This document shows, piece after piece, positions 10,421 to 22,810 of a stretch of DNA of 64,000 nucleotides. A program made the translations under genes and the position numbers. Under the pieces are notes generated by a model. That model ran no database searches. It had not been told where the DNA came from and saw nothing but the letters and a program-made list of their open reading frames with translations. How positions within the stretch are numbered: position 1 is the first letter of the stretch; each line of letters starts with the position of its first letter. Source of the DNA: Acanthosoma haemorrhoidale (Eukaryota > Arthropoda > Insecta > Hemiptera > Acanthosomatidae); the NCBI GenBank assembly GCA_930367205.1, contig OV884011.1:91869474-91933473 (forward strand), in the 5' to 3' direction.

Positions 10421-12299
10421 TGTTTCTTTTGGTCTTTTATTTATTTCATTGTTACTTAATTTTTTTTTTCTTCTTTATAAAAGCCCTTTGTTGTGGAAGA
10501 TGCGAAACTTAATAAAAGCATCAGCCACCCTCAGTGGACTACGATAGTAGCATAATGCATTTTTTAATGTCTATTTCAGTTTGTTGGACTTTTTACTAAC
10601 CTATTTTGACACTTAACCATGCCAAGTATCTACTACTTACAACCCCAATTATTTTCTATCCATAATAGGCCATGGTTTTATTAATTTTTCCGTTCTAATA
10701 TCCCGAAAAATGGTCACTTAGCGTTTGTTGAAATACAGTTATTAAAATTATAACAAACAAAAATATAGCGCTATTTGCTAAATTTAAGATGTCTCAGGTT
10801 ATTGCTTAGAAGCTATGTATAGCTAAAAATTCTTCACAATCCCCCTTAGATCAGCTATATAAATAAATTACTTTAAGTAAAAAATTCGTAGTAGAATTTT
10901 TAGGAAATTGATGCTGGGAAACTCTGGTCCTCGCGATATTGTTTATTCACTTTTATTATTATTGTTATTAAATTTCATTTTTGTATATTTAAAAACACAC
11001 AATTCCGCTTATAATTAATGCAAAGAATTATGGTAGATAGGACACATCCTGGGTATAAAATAAAAGGTTAATTTTATGGAAACTTTAATACAATAACAAT
11101 TTAAAGAACTTAATATAGACATAGACTGTCAATTAGCGGTAACTATGAGAAAAAAGTACAGATGTCCTGGATTTTTGATTTTCCAAAATTTATCACCTGT
11201 AATTTTAATTTTGATTAATACCCAATGAGAATGAGCCAGGTGGCGTTGAAGAGGGAAATGATAGTTTACGCCTATCCTTGCCAGAAGGATGTACTTATAT
11301 CCATAGACATCGGTTATTTTAAAATTATTGAAGAATAAAGGCCGCTTCATGAAAAAGCACCATAGCTGAAGAATTATTGGACATACCGACGACCAAAGAA
11401 AAAAAAAAGGACACGGAGGTATGTTGAAATTTGGGTACCACTCCAGGAATAATTAATAGAGTCCAGGACTAGTTAATTAGTTAGCTAGTTCTTCCTTATA
11501 AATGAAAATTAATTAATTACTAAAATCATTAAGATATTAAGTGGTCAAAATATCACTACAGGCAAAAGAATTAAAGAATTTTCCGCATGTTAAATTAAGA
11601 ATTATCACATTAACAATTTTATTTTCTGTCACGAACACAATATACACACTACTCACATATTTATATTGTACACATCTTGAAGTAAAGATGGCTGGGAAAG
11701 ATGGCGAGAAACGAATATTTATAGGGATGTATTTCCTATAGTGTGTGGTACGGATAAGAAAATATCATACGAAGGAAGCAGTTTGTGGGAGGAGATAGTA
11801 TTGTGAGATTTTAAAGTTGATTTTGATTTTACAGGGTATTAAAGGTACCCTTTTTAGTTATGAGACTTTTTAGTTATGATAGTACTAAAGAGAAGAGACC
11901 CACAAAGTTAGTGTCTATCGTAATAAGGGTATAGCTATCCCAATTAGGAGTAGTGCTGCAAAGTGCAAAATTCCCAAGTATATAATCAATATCCTTATAT
12001 ATAATCAATTATATATTTATAATATATAAGTATATTATATAAATAATCAAGCGCAGTAACCAAACTTCGATATTCTCAAATAGGGCACTATACAACATAC
12101 AACGGTATCCAACCATGTAGGGTAACAACAAAATTGAGGAAGACAAGAGAGGAGGTTCCCTTTAGCTAAATAGGAGTAAAATTAGTTAACAGAAGGATAC
12201 AATTATACCACTGTGGTTAATATAACACCAGTCCACTGTAATTAAAATACTCTCAAATCCATTTTAGGTAATATATATATATAACTTATGTAGGGTGAG
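10421..12299. other. A+T-rich non-coding sequence with a short tandem repeat and an AT-palindromic patch
   Basis: No gene seen. The unit ctttttagttatga is tandemly duplicated at 11850-11863 and 11866-11879 (period 16). Around 11980-12052 the sequence is almost pure A/T with many TATATAA/TTATATA words that can fold back. A short TA run lies near 12272-12282. Confidence 0.5.
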
Positions 12300-12880
12300 A
12301 TAAAACGAAATATGCAGGCTAATGCACTTTTTAAAGCTAGGGGGAAAGCGATCCTGTGTTCAGTTAGGGATCGGGAGCGAGACAATATAAAGAGAAGAGC
12401 CCACCGGGAGTGGAAAAGCGTTAGGTTTTTATTTATTGCAGCCGATAAATGTCCATAACGCTAGAAGGGGCCTTAAATTAAACATTACAGCCGAGGAGAA
12501 AAGAAGGGGTTAGCTCCGGACCTAAAAGGGGTGAAGGAGCTAAAGGAGGAAAAGATCCAGTTAGTACGAAATTGAACTATATGCAGGAGGAGAGAGGGGT
12601 TTCTCAGGGCGAGTAAATTTAATCAATTCCCGTGTGCACTTTATCTGCTCCCCTAGGATGGGTGGTATAGCTATCGACCACCCGACCATCTAGGTCCCTA
12701 TTAATCCATATCGGCGGCAGTAGGGCCTATCTCGGCCCTTCCTCGCAGCCTCTGCGCCTATCTTGCTCTGTCCTAATGTACTTGGGTGCGGAGGCAACTT
12801 CTGCCTCTGTCTCCCTCTGTCTTATCTCAGAGGCGGCTCACTTTTTACTGTCGATCAGTACATTGAACACGATAGCGATG
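12300..12880. promoter_or_regulatory. G+C-richer island with hairpin and Hox/Caudal-like sites
   Basis: Purine-rich on its left half and mixed on its right. It holds a perfect 7-bp stem GGGTGGT (12660-12666) / ACCACCC (12677-12683) whose 10-base loop contains the palindrome atagctat, and TTTTATTTATTG plus CGATAAATG words around 12426-12451 that resemble Caudal/posterior Hox sites. No repeat-family match and no recognised protein. A cis-regulatory role is an inference. Confidence 0.3.
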
Positions 12881-13080
12881 CCTGCAAGGACCTACATTAG
12901 GGGAGATCGTGTTTCGCATATGAATCATGGAGAAATCCTAAGTTCACAACAATATTTAATGATATATCCACAAATGCAAATCATATCCAGGATATATGCT
13001 TAATCTCTATTACAAACGCACGATGTTCGAATAAAAATAAAGCATTTGTGACTAGAAACATATTTATTAGGGATGTAAAC

Positions 13081-13156
13081 TGTTTGGAAATATTTCAAAT
13101 ACGTTATATAAGAAATTTAAGATCAATGTTTTGTTTTAAAAAGAAACAATTATCAC
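13081..13156 (+). repeat. Local direct repeat, unit 1 (pair with 13533-13603)
   Basis: The two units share gtttggaaatatttcaaata, aagatcaat and ttttgttttaaaaagaaa in the same order with a few substitutions and small indels, about 450 bp apart. The sequence between them is A+T-rich with no open frame. This may be a segmental duplication or the short terminal direct repeats of a small element. Confidence 0.7.
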
Positions 13157-13532
13157 CTTGCACAACCAATTTTGTGTAAGCTTTCAAGAAAATAATTTTA
13201 ATAAACCTTTATTCATAAGCTTTTTTTGCATACAAATTTTAAACAACAAGAAAAGTTTTGAATATAATTTTTATATAAAAATAAAATAAAAGTCTTGAAA
13301 TTTTGAAAGCAAGACAGGCCTTGTAGATAGAGTGATTGCACTATCCCAAACATGTTACAGGCAAATGTCATTCATGTAAGACTATGAGTAGGGAAACCCA
13401 GGCAGCTGTGGTTGGAGTGCATGGCTATGTGTCTGTAAGGTTTGTTTTGTTATTGTTATAAACACATAGACACACACTGACGGCGGATTTATTTTTACTC
13501 AAAGTTTTTGCTGCTAAATTATGAAATGAAAC

Positions 13533-13603
13533 GGTTTGGAAATATTTCAAATATGTTAATAAGAAATCAAAGATCAATATTTTGTTTTAAAAAGAAATTA
13601 TCA
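13533..13603 (+). repeat. Local direct repeat, unit 2 (pair with 13081-13156)
   Basis: Second unit, about 71 bases, slightly shorter than unit 1 because of two small deletions near the middle and before ttatcac. Confidence 0.7.
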
Positions 13604-14635
13604 CTGCCATAGTCTCTGTATTGAAATTTGACAAATATTTCGAGCCTTCAAAAACTAGTGGTCATCATACTAGGCTACTGACTGTGAAGACATTCTGTTC
13701 CCACTTCTCTATGGATTGTGCGCCTAGAGTGTCAATCAACCGCTCGGAATAAAAAATCATTGAAATAAAGGTCGAGTGGTTAATCCCACTTCTGGCCTGC
13801 CCTTCATTTAAACTACAAATCATATTGACTATTGCTGGTGACTAAAACAGAACCGCGAGTTAATATATATTGTTTTATTTCATTAACATTTACAGTATCC
13901 TGATTTGGGTGTTAACGGAAATGGGGTGGAAAACGGCTTTCACAAAGGCTCAGGTGCTACAACTGTTACAGTTTTATAACAAAACAATCTATGACTGAAG
14001 TAAAAATGTGGTTACGAAGCAGTAAATAATGTATTAAAGACTTAAATATTTTTTAGCAATAATAACTACCTTACTGTTTCAGAATAATTCCATCATTAAA
14101 AATATTAAGTCATTATATTTCATTGTGGCCAGAAACCTTGGCGGAATTATGCTAAAGAAGATACTGAAAATTCATAGTGACGTTTTGTTGATATAATAAT
14201 TACTGAAATATATCTATTTCTAAATACACATCTTTCATCACAAGTTGAAATTTATTATAGTAATAAAATTTCAATGTCTGCAATTGAATCAAGATGTATT
14301 AGAATCTAATGTGAGGAAGGTGAGAGTAGCGAAATTTCCAAAAAAATTAATCTATTGAAACTATAGACGAAAGATATATTTTATTTTTTTTGTAAAGGAT
14401 CAGAATGTATTTCAGCTAAATCCAATAAGCATATACGCCGCCACTTGGTTGATTAGAAAGAAAACACCCTCTAGACTGTCGGGTGTATTGGCTTGAGAAT
14501 ATAAAATTCATTTTGTAGCACAGCTCAAAAATGCAACTTTATTTAAGGGATAACCCTGCAAATAATGATTTAATCAAATGAATACTTTAATTAATTCGTG
14601 TCATAGTTTTATATGATGGCGTGTATACATAGACC
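13604..14635. other. A+T-rich non-coding sequence, no gene seen
   Basis: No recognised feature. Confidence 0.5.
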
Positions 14636-14890
14636 TTTTTTTTTTTTTTTTCAACAATTTATTAAGATAAAATTACAATCTGCCTTTTTATTAGGCAATA
14701 AATAATTGAGATAAATGTTATCATTCACACCATATTTACAATTCATCATTCACTCGCTCATTCATACGATATTTACAAACGGCCCAGAGGGCCCCCAAGT
14801 CCACATGGTTGTCACCTCCCTCGCGTGCGAAGGAGGAAGCGGAGTCTTGGGAAGTCCCCCACGCTCCTACGTCAGCCGCGTCACTGGATA
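14636..14890 (-). mobile_element. Jockey-type LINE, 3' UTR-only copy D with A-tail
   Basis: Minus-strand copy. A T-run at 14636-14651 is the A-tail, followed by the family tail and the G+C-rich UTR block shared with copies A and B (words cattcactcgctcattcat, gcggagtcttgggaagt). It ends near 14890 at the equivalent of the ACGCAGCTGAC region of copy B, before any coding sequence. Its tail end (tcaacaatttatta) resembles copy G rather than A, F and H, which suggests two 3'-end subfamilies. Confidence 0.8.
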
Positions 14891-16860
14891 ACTTCCCAGT
14901 TCGGACTGCTCTTGCTGGATTTTGCAACGACACAATACCATTTTTGAGATTAATATCTGACCTAGAAACGTTGAATTTTTATCCAAGTTTAACTATCTTT
15001 CTGTGGTACGTTGCTTTGCACGTTTGACGCTTTATAAAAAATTAGTATTTCCTTTGGTATCGCAGGGTATTGTAGTCCATGAAATTTACCCAAAAAAAAA
15101 TGGATTACATTAGATTTTGCCTGCATAATAATCACAAACTGTTTTGGTTCTTTGTCGAACAAATTGTCCAATATTAATATGCATTTTATTTTTATTTACT
15201 ATCGCGCTAATGTCGTAAGAGGCCACTCACCTCTTTCTAATATTTTTAATAGTGTCTCTATTTTTATATTTTGTTTTAATCTAAAACGCGACATATAAGT
15301 AATAAATAATTAAAAACAGAGATAAATCAATGTCTACCTATCCACCTAATTGATTGTGTTGAAAACTTAAAACATTTAAAAAATTAATATCACTCAAAAC
15401 TAATGTGTGTCACATCTACCGGATTTCTTAGCATATGCGTGTTTATTATTTTTCATTTTTATTTATATTATCTAATATTACGGAATCTAATTTTATTTCA
15501 ATACTTTCCTGGCTATTGCTAATAAAAATGTAAAAATAATAATGGATGATTTAGTTATTTTCATGTTTATTTATTACAATCACTATTGAGTACCTTTACT
15601 AAACTTTTAGTAAATAAAAAGATTTTCTTTGTGCATATTAAATATCTGCTATGTTATGCATGAGGAGGCAACATTATTTGTATAGGGTTCTTCCTTTAAG
15701 ACTATTAAATAAATTGGAAATTCAATATTTCCTAGTTTTTAATACTAGCTCCAGCGACTAAACAGAAGGAATAAAAATTTTGAGGATCACATTGGATATA
15801 AATAAGGTATTTAATGAGCTTTTCCGGTGTAAAACTAATAAAGTAATGACTTCAAAGAACATTTGGGTAAGTAGCGACGTTACTGACCCAGAAAATACCG
15901 AGTGCTTTCCAGAACATATAGGATCTGTCCTTTAGTTGTCACCAAGTCACCGTACAAGATTGACAAACTGACTATTCTTGACATTCCCCTTTTCCATACT
16001 CTATTCCTTCCAAGAACATTTTCAACAGAGCATAAACCGCAAAATTCAATTTAGCGTGTGCCATCACAGTTGAAATGAACCGCACTGTCCTCTTTAATGG
16101 CATATGTCTAATATTCCAAGTACGGGTAGTACAGGTGACAACTATTATAAAGATGAGAGGCCTTGAGATACAAGATGTCAAGCTCGCAATATGCCGGCTC
16201 ATCACAAAGAGTCACTTTGAGGCTCAGAATGCTTCCCATATTGTAATGTTTTTATTTTAAACCGAAAACTGCGACCTTAAACCGAAACAATTAATTAAAT
16301 TAAACCAAAAATTGCGTAGGAAATTCATAAACTAAACTAAATTCAATTAATTTCGGTTAACTTAATAAGAAGGGTAAACTAAACTAGGCGTCCTTACTAA
16401 GAAATTCCTCTCCTCAACCTCGTATTAAGAAACCTATACCTATTAGGTATGAAATCATTTTATGTAATGTTGTGTTTCTTTTATAGGATTTATTTTCTCA
16501 ATGCTTTCAAATGTTTTTTACTTAACTGCATAAAACTTTAGTCGCTTTCAAAGCAGTTTTAATAATTTTTCTTCATGTTCACACATTTCGACAATCTCAT
16601 TTATAATTTTCATCTGTATGGATTTTCAGTATCAATAAATATTTATACTATACAAAAGTTCATAGTGATGGAACTTTTCGTTATTAGCAGTAGGTGTAAA
16701 TGGTAAAATACAATATGGAATGTGACTTAGAATATAATGATAGAAAATGGTACTTAATTATAGTCTCAGGCTGGAGAAGAAATGACTTTGAAAAACAAAG
16801 TGACGCTTTGTTGTTGTTAAAATATTAATAAATATTTTGTTATTATTATTAAACAGTAGA
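14891..16860. other. A+T-rich non-coding sequence, no gene seen
   Basis: Nothing could be supported. At 16270-16360 the plus strand has a run of taaaccgaaa/aaactaaatt-like words that may be a decayed short repeat. Confidence 0.5.
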
Positions 16861-17250
16861 TGCTACAAAAAATTGTGAAAAGAGCAGATACATAACACGA
16901 TTGGATCGTGAACGAAATCGTGTTAACCAACAAGACACAGGAAGAATAATGCCTGAAGTGATATCCACGCCGAGGACATTAAAGTTAATCCAGCAGATCC
17001 GGAATGGAATGGTGCCATGAAAAGAAGACGGGATAAAGCTCTATCGATCATTCCTCTATCCCGAGGGACGAGATAGTATTGGGATTGTAACTGGGACGGG
17101 AGGTAGTTATAGCCTGACCGCTGGTGTTAATAAAGAATTATTCATAGGATGAGTTGTTGGTGTTCGTGTTAGTCAGTAAATACCGCTCAGGTCGTCGATT
17201 CCTGTTCAAGTTATGTCCTGGTATAGTGGAGCTGGACGATGTAACTATCT
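16861..17250. promoter_or_regulatory. Mid-G+C island with a perfect 9-bp inverted repeat
   Basis: AACACGATT (16894-16902) and AATCGTGTT (16916-16924) form a perfect stem with a 13-base spacer. The rest of the island, to about 17240, is less A+T-rich than its surroundings and apparently single-copy. No open frame of note. Function unknown. Confidence 0.25.
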
Positions 17251-20200
17251 TATTTATTTATCTTTCATTTTATTCCACACTTCTTTACGGTTTGAATCTA
17301 GCAAAGGGTTAGAGCACTTACTCTTAAATAAAAATGTTTATGAAAATCTAACAAGAACTTCATAATTGAATAAAGAGTAAAGATTTGGTTAATGAAAATT
17401 GCAATTCATTTAATGTTCAAATGGAAAAGTAAACTAAGAAATCAAAGTAATTAGTATTGATCCATTTATCATTAGTAATTACTATCATAATTACAAGTCA
17501 TTATGAATGATAGTTCAATCAATTTTATATCTTTTATTTTACTATAGTTTTACATTCTAACTCTTCAACGAGTGAAGCTACCTTATCCATTTACAAAATG
17601 ATGAAACTCCGAGTATTTATATCGATCACACTATATTACTAACGACATTATAGTTGTTGATTTTTATCAGAAATGTCTAAGATGTCTTCTGGGTTCAGAT
17701 TAAAATATCTTAAGAATAGATATCGCTGGTATGTCAGTGTAAACAGAAGAAATACATTCACTTTATTTACAAACGAGAACAGTTACAATGAAAACTATAA
17801 TTGAAGAACGTAAAATAAAACTGAAGCTGACGTAGATCTGTGACTTTTACGTGGAATGATGATGTACGTGCCCATGCGAGATGTAAGTCTTAATTCATTT
17901 CATTTCTCCGGCTTGCCAGTGTGAGTTCAATTTTATTATTTTGATCTGTGTCGTCACACTATGCAATCCGTTGGCTGTCTCGATAAGTAGTGGTAAGCTC
18001 CCCCCCCCCCCCATATCATTCTGTTCTATGAAAGTCACTGTTAGCGGTGACATCAATCAGATCAACAAAGCACAAATGATAATGACTTAAAATTTAACAG
18101 AGATAAAGTTGCTGAATTACAATAAACCATAACGTTTTGGTGGTTTCTTAATTTCACTTACTCAATAGATTTTGGAGATCTGTAGAATAATCATTTACTG
18201 GCTAGAGTTTTTTCTGTGTTTACCACGTAGAAGCAGAATGCGTTCGATAGTGAGAGAGAAGTCTTCACATAATGTGCAGAAGCCACATCTAAGAACAATC
18301 GTAATCAGGATGCAGAGAAGTATCCCAAAAATAGAATGACTAGCTTCATTTGGTGTTAGCTAGCAAGCTATTTCTCACTGTCCGGGGGTGGGGGGTAAGA
18401 TTGACCCCGTATCCCATTAGGGTTAAACCAAACAAACTATTTGATCTATGGATCCATCACAGGCAACATACTTCCCAATTTCATTTTGGAATTAGTAAGC
18501 TTAATTCCACATTAGATTTTAGTAAACAAAGACGGAAGGCGTTTCGGTAACTTACTAAAGTTGGTCGGTGGACGGAATTGAAATTATTTTTCAAATGATT
18601 GTAAAAAAAATTGACCTCAGTTTACTTTTCAAGCCATCTTATTCATAGTTTTGTTTTTTGTCGAAATGCTTTATGATTATTTTTACGATCTACTGGGCAT
18701 AACCCCTTAACTATTTAAAAGTCTGGGCCTGGCAATAAATATTATTGCTCCACAGATATATACCTTATAACTGTATAGTTATATGTCTGACACATATAGA
18801 AAAATAAATTGTCTCTATTCCAGGGATCCTAAGGGGAATGAATCCAAAAAATGAAACGTCTCACCTGGAAAATCACCTACCTGTGAAGCCAAGCGTATTT
18901 TCTATCTTGTTACTTGTATAGAAAAACATACTCTAATGGTTTATCTGTTGAGCCAATTTAGTGCACCTGAAAATAAAAATCTTTAGAGATATTCGTTGTT
19001 ATGACGTTGGAAACATGTTTCCAATGTTGGCTCTCAGTTGATTCTCCCAATGGCAGCTTTGAGATTATAACTAATGTAATGAATCAAATATAAATTGTTT
19101 AAAAACTAATAGAAGGGCAAAAGCATGCATCATATCGGAGCCAATGGCTTTTTTTTTTAACATATGTGTTTGAAAGAATATTAGTTAAAATTTGTCTCAC
19201 TCTGTGTTGTAGACCGTAGGTGTGAGGCAGGTATACATTACTGTTAAGTTAGAAAGTAAACAAAGGAGGGTAGGCGGGGGTGACGGGTCCTCGCAAGTAA
19301 ACAGAATGTGTAATAAAATAAAGCCGGCTTACCTCTTGTTTGTATCTGCCACCGAATCCACAGTTTGCACACTGTGCTGCTCGAACGAAGGTTGTTTCGA
19401 CTATTTTTTTTCGTACTGTTCATTTGGTAAATTGTTCTCCATGCCATCCTGGGAAACCACAACGAGTTGAGCAAAGTTGAGTATACAATTCACAATGCTA
19501 ACCTCTGGCAGGAGTTTTTAGAATAGATCATTTAGTTTTTTTTTTTTAAACTATTGATTGTTAACTATATAGAATAAGAAGATTTTGGAGCTGTGACAAT
19601 AAAATATACCGGAGATGATATGAACACAAATTATTTCATAGAGATAGAAAAATGCATCAGAAAATCGTGATAATCATAAAAAATTTAGATGAATTAAGAA
19701 AAGTGTAAATATTTAGATAATGGGGAGTACTGCAGGAATAGAAAGAGAGTCAATAGGTATGCCCAGATAACCATGAAGGGTGGGTTAAGTAATCATAAAG
19801 TGATGTATGACCTCACTTTTTCAGCCGAGCAAGCAGAGCTGCCTACTTTGGGAGCTAAATCACTTCTCAGGGTTAGATAAGATCTTGCAAAACAGCAGGG
19901 TACAAGTTGTTAACATTTTCCTACTTAAAGATCCCAATAGAGAAACCCCTAACTCCGATGGCTATTATATAAGGACAATTTCTATATTGGAGATCAGAGA
20001 GGAACGAATACTGAAAGATGTGTCATACACAAGTTCACATCCGACCGACGCATGGTACCTGTATTTAATATTGCGATATACACCAAACATAAGACCATCA
20101 TGAAGAAGTTTTGAAACACCTCATTAAAGTAATATTTTAAAAATTACCCATCCATCCTACATAAAATGTAATCTGATACTCAACTGTTAATGAAAATAAA

Positions 20201-20280
20201 ATTATATTTATTTGCTTTTATACCGGCTTCACACAATCATTTTTTTATGCTAACGATGAATTGCTTGGGGTAGCTATAAT
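17251..20280. other. A+T-rich non-coding sequence with a C-homopolymer
   Basis: No gene seen. A run of 13 C occurs at 18000-18012. Small open frames at 18350-18550, 19222-19474 and 19807-20103 lack any recognisable domain and have the composition of their surroundings. Confidence 0.5.
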
Positions 20281-21180
20281 TTGACGCAGCGCGCCGCGGC
20301 GATTATGTGTAGGCTTTCCTAACTTCAATTAGATTGCTGATGTGGGTCTAAGTCAGCTTCCTGATAAGTCCTTGGTCAAAGGGTCATCTATTTCTTGACG
20401 AATCTTAACAATGTTACGAATAACTGCTAGTTTCCAATCTTAGTTTCTATTTAATAATTCAAAGGTCGGTAACCACTATATCATTAAAACTTTAGATCGA
20501 ATCCCAGCAATCATTAGATGTTGCTAATTCAATTGCGAATATACCGTTTTCCTCTAGTATTCATACCAGTGAAAGGAATATTTCAAGATAACACAGCCTC
20601 CTACCACAGCCCTACATCGTTATATCAGTAATGGCAAATTATATGGCACCGTGAGAGGTTTCCCTGCTGAATACCGATCCTGACATTATACGTGGGGCGA
20701 CCTGATGATATTGTTAGAGGCTTCGAAGGTGACAATGGGGGCCCATGGGTACAAACATCCCTCAAAAACCAGAGTGGTAGCAATTAGGCTTCCCTTTGTG
20801 GCTGGAGCACGTGCGAGCTCTTCCCCGTGCCATTACCATCAGCGGTCTCTTTGTCAAAACACAGCGCACAACGGACCTGTTGCCGATCCGGCTTCTCAGA
20901 ACTAAATTACCCCACCAAGAAGCCAACGACAAAAGAATTTTTTCCAGACATCGACCACAGCCAAAGTTTCTACATTTCTTTTCCAAAGGTTTCCGATCAT
21001 AATGAGCCCGAGGACAGGTTTGGGGGAGAATGATTGTTATTGATTGCGAAAGCATAACCTTTCTTAGAAATCGTTGACAATGGTCCTCTAAGCAGTAGAC
21101 TAAACCTGCATATTGAGTTATAATGGCAACAGTTTTTGGATTTTGGAATTTTACTCTTCCAAGGGAGTAAAGAGTCACCC
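20281..21180. other. Mid-G+C region with a 138-codon minus-strand open frame of unknown nature
   Basis: This is one of the longest less A+T-rich stretches. It contains the longest open frame of the window (20762-21178, minus, 138 codons), overlapped by several plus-strand frames at 20705-21033. The minus-strand product has no domain, signal peptide or membrane segment that I recognise, and its frame is open mainly where the composition is G+C-richer. It could be an exon, a decayed element or a regulatory region. I favour non-coding. Confidence 0.2.
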
Positions 21181-21779
21181 ATTCACATACTATGGGTACA
21201 TACTTGATGTGCTGGTATGCTACACTGGCGCATCTGCATACGTATACTTTTTTGACAAGGGTGTGTTCAACTGAAGCTGTCGAGAGCTAGGATTTACCCA
21301 ACATTGATATGTCACCCAATATTTTCATGAGTTCTGTGCATGTCATAATATAGCGATAAAAACACGTCAGCACGTTAGCAGAGATTAGACTACGCTTTAT
21401 TGTTTCACAAGCGGATTTTCTCACTTATTTGAAATAATGCACCACTTCACTATCTCCTTCACTCTTTCAAAGCAGGAAGATGACTTATAATAAATACATG
21501 CTTCAGTTAGTATTTTAGTAGTGCTGCTTGCTTCTGCTTCTTCTTTTGCCCAACAAGGTATTTGTTCAAATTTAATTTTTTTTTTTTTAAAGTTCATATC
21601 TGTAAACGAAACGCTATTAGAATATTTATCTAAAAGCAAGAATAGAACAATTAATAAATTATTTTTCAAATCATTCACGATTATTTGTAATTTTTATAAC
21701 ACAGTTGCTATGTATTTTGTGTCAATTATTATTTTTTTCATATATAACTATATAAAACAATAATGGGTTTGATATGTTT

Positions 21780-22030
21780 TGGTTTTATGACTGGTGCACA
21801 TGTTTCCTGGAGTGGGCTCTCGGCAGACAAGCCAGAGCACGGGCTATCTGATGGCAGGGCTGGGACGGGGACAAATTGCCGGCCGGCACCCTTGTTAATT
21901 TAGCGGCGCCCTATCACGTGTCCCGGCCGGATATAAGCCACCCCGCTCTGGTATCCGCCTCTAATTAGTTGATTAGAACCAATTCGGACCCTCTCGCCCT
22001 CCTACGTACCCTTAGATAACGAATAATGTC
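21780..22030. promoter_or_regulatory. G+C-rich island with E-box, palindromes and homeodomain sites
   Basis: Sharp island in A+T-rich flanks. It contains a 12-bp perfect palindrome TGCCGGCCGGCA (21877-21888), an E-box CACGTG (21915-21920), CCGGCCGG (21923-21930), a TATA-like GATATAAGCC starting near 21930, and the palindromic homeodomain word CTAATTAG (21961-21968) followed by GATTAG. The order CACGTG, TATA-like word, homeodomain sites would fit a promoter or enhancer on the plus strand, but no downstream exon is recognised. Confidence 0.35.
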
Positions 22031-22559
22031 TGGGTGGTCTTAGAGGATTGGATAGGTTGGATGTTGTTCCTATGTTTGTAGAGAATGTGAGCTTCATTGA
22101 ACATAATTAGTAAATGGCCTTAATAACGGAATTGGATTTATGAGCAGCTGTAGAGTAACAAACAATCAAAACTCACTAGAATTCATTGATCTCGTATTCT
22201 TCTTTTAGTACTTAGCACAAAGAGGTATTTTCATCAGTGATGAATATTAATTTTTAAAAACTCCAGTTTTAATGATAATTTAGGAATAAGCAAACCCCAG
22301 AAATTCTCTGCCACTGTGCAACCAATAAATTAGAAGTCCGAGTTTAGAAGACACTACTATCAGTCATTGAGAATAGCGATTCAACTATCGCAACGAAATC
22401 CCAGAGTAGATCAATCATTTTAATTTGTTGAAGAGACAATATTGTTGACTGCATTAGCACTTAGTTATCATATAAAATGTCGAGAAAATGCTTTAAAGTC
22501 GATCTCATCCAAAGAGATCGGAGTTGAATTGACTACAGGGATTGGCTATTTTTTATTCG
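22031..22559. other. A+T-rich spacer, no gene seen
   Basis: Separates two G+C-rich islands. Nothing recognised. Confidence 0.5.
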
Positions 22560-22810
22560 TCTGCTAAAGGTGGAGGATCTATACCTTGAAGTAGACACGA
22601 AAGGCGAGGCAGCAAGAGGAGGGTTCGATCCGGAGGATGGCGGCGGCCTGAATACCAATGGATCTCAGCTCACTCTCTCCTCTTATTTAAGTTTGTAATT
22701 AGTTGCCGCGAGAGGAGAGGCCATGTCTCTGGACTTGTTGCTCGGGCCGGTTGGTTCTAGACCGAACGCGGTTTTTCGGTGTCGATCCGATGCTACAGAA
22801 AACTTTTCTG
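22560..22810. promoter_or_regulatory. G+C-rich island, possible cis-regulatory module
   Basis: Contains TAATTAG (22696-22702), a GAGAGGAGAGG purine block and GGTTCTAGACC. A word resembling a pol III B-box (ggttcgatcc near 22623) has no matching A-box at tRNA spacing, so no tRNA is called. It lies about 530 bp from the island at 21780-22030, and the two may act together. Confidence 0.3.

Noticed and set aside
11980..12052. Almost pure A/T palindromic stretch
   Set aside because: Consistent with low-complexity AT sequence; no origin or matrix-attachment claim can be supported.
20762..21178. 138-codon minus-strand open frame, the longest in the window
   Set aside because: No recognisable domain, overlapping frames on the opposite strand are also open, and the region is simply less A+T-rich. 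Such a length is plausible by chance in 64 kb.
22619..22640. Pol III B-box-like word ggttcgatcc
   Set aside because: No A-box at proper spacing and no cloverleaf; similar words at 1630, 17290 and 20490 also lack tRNA structure.
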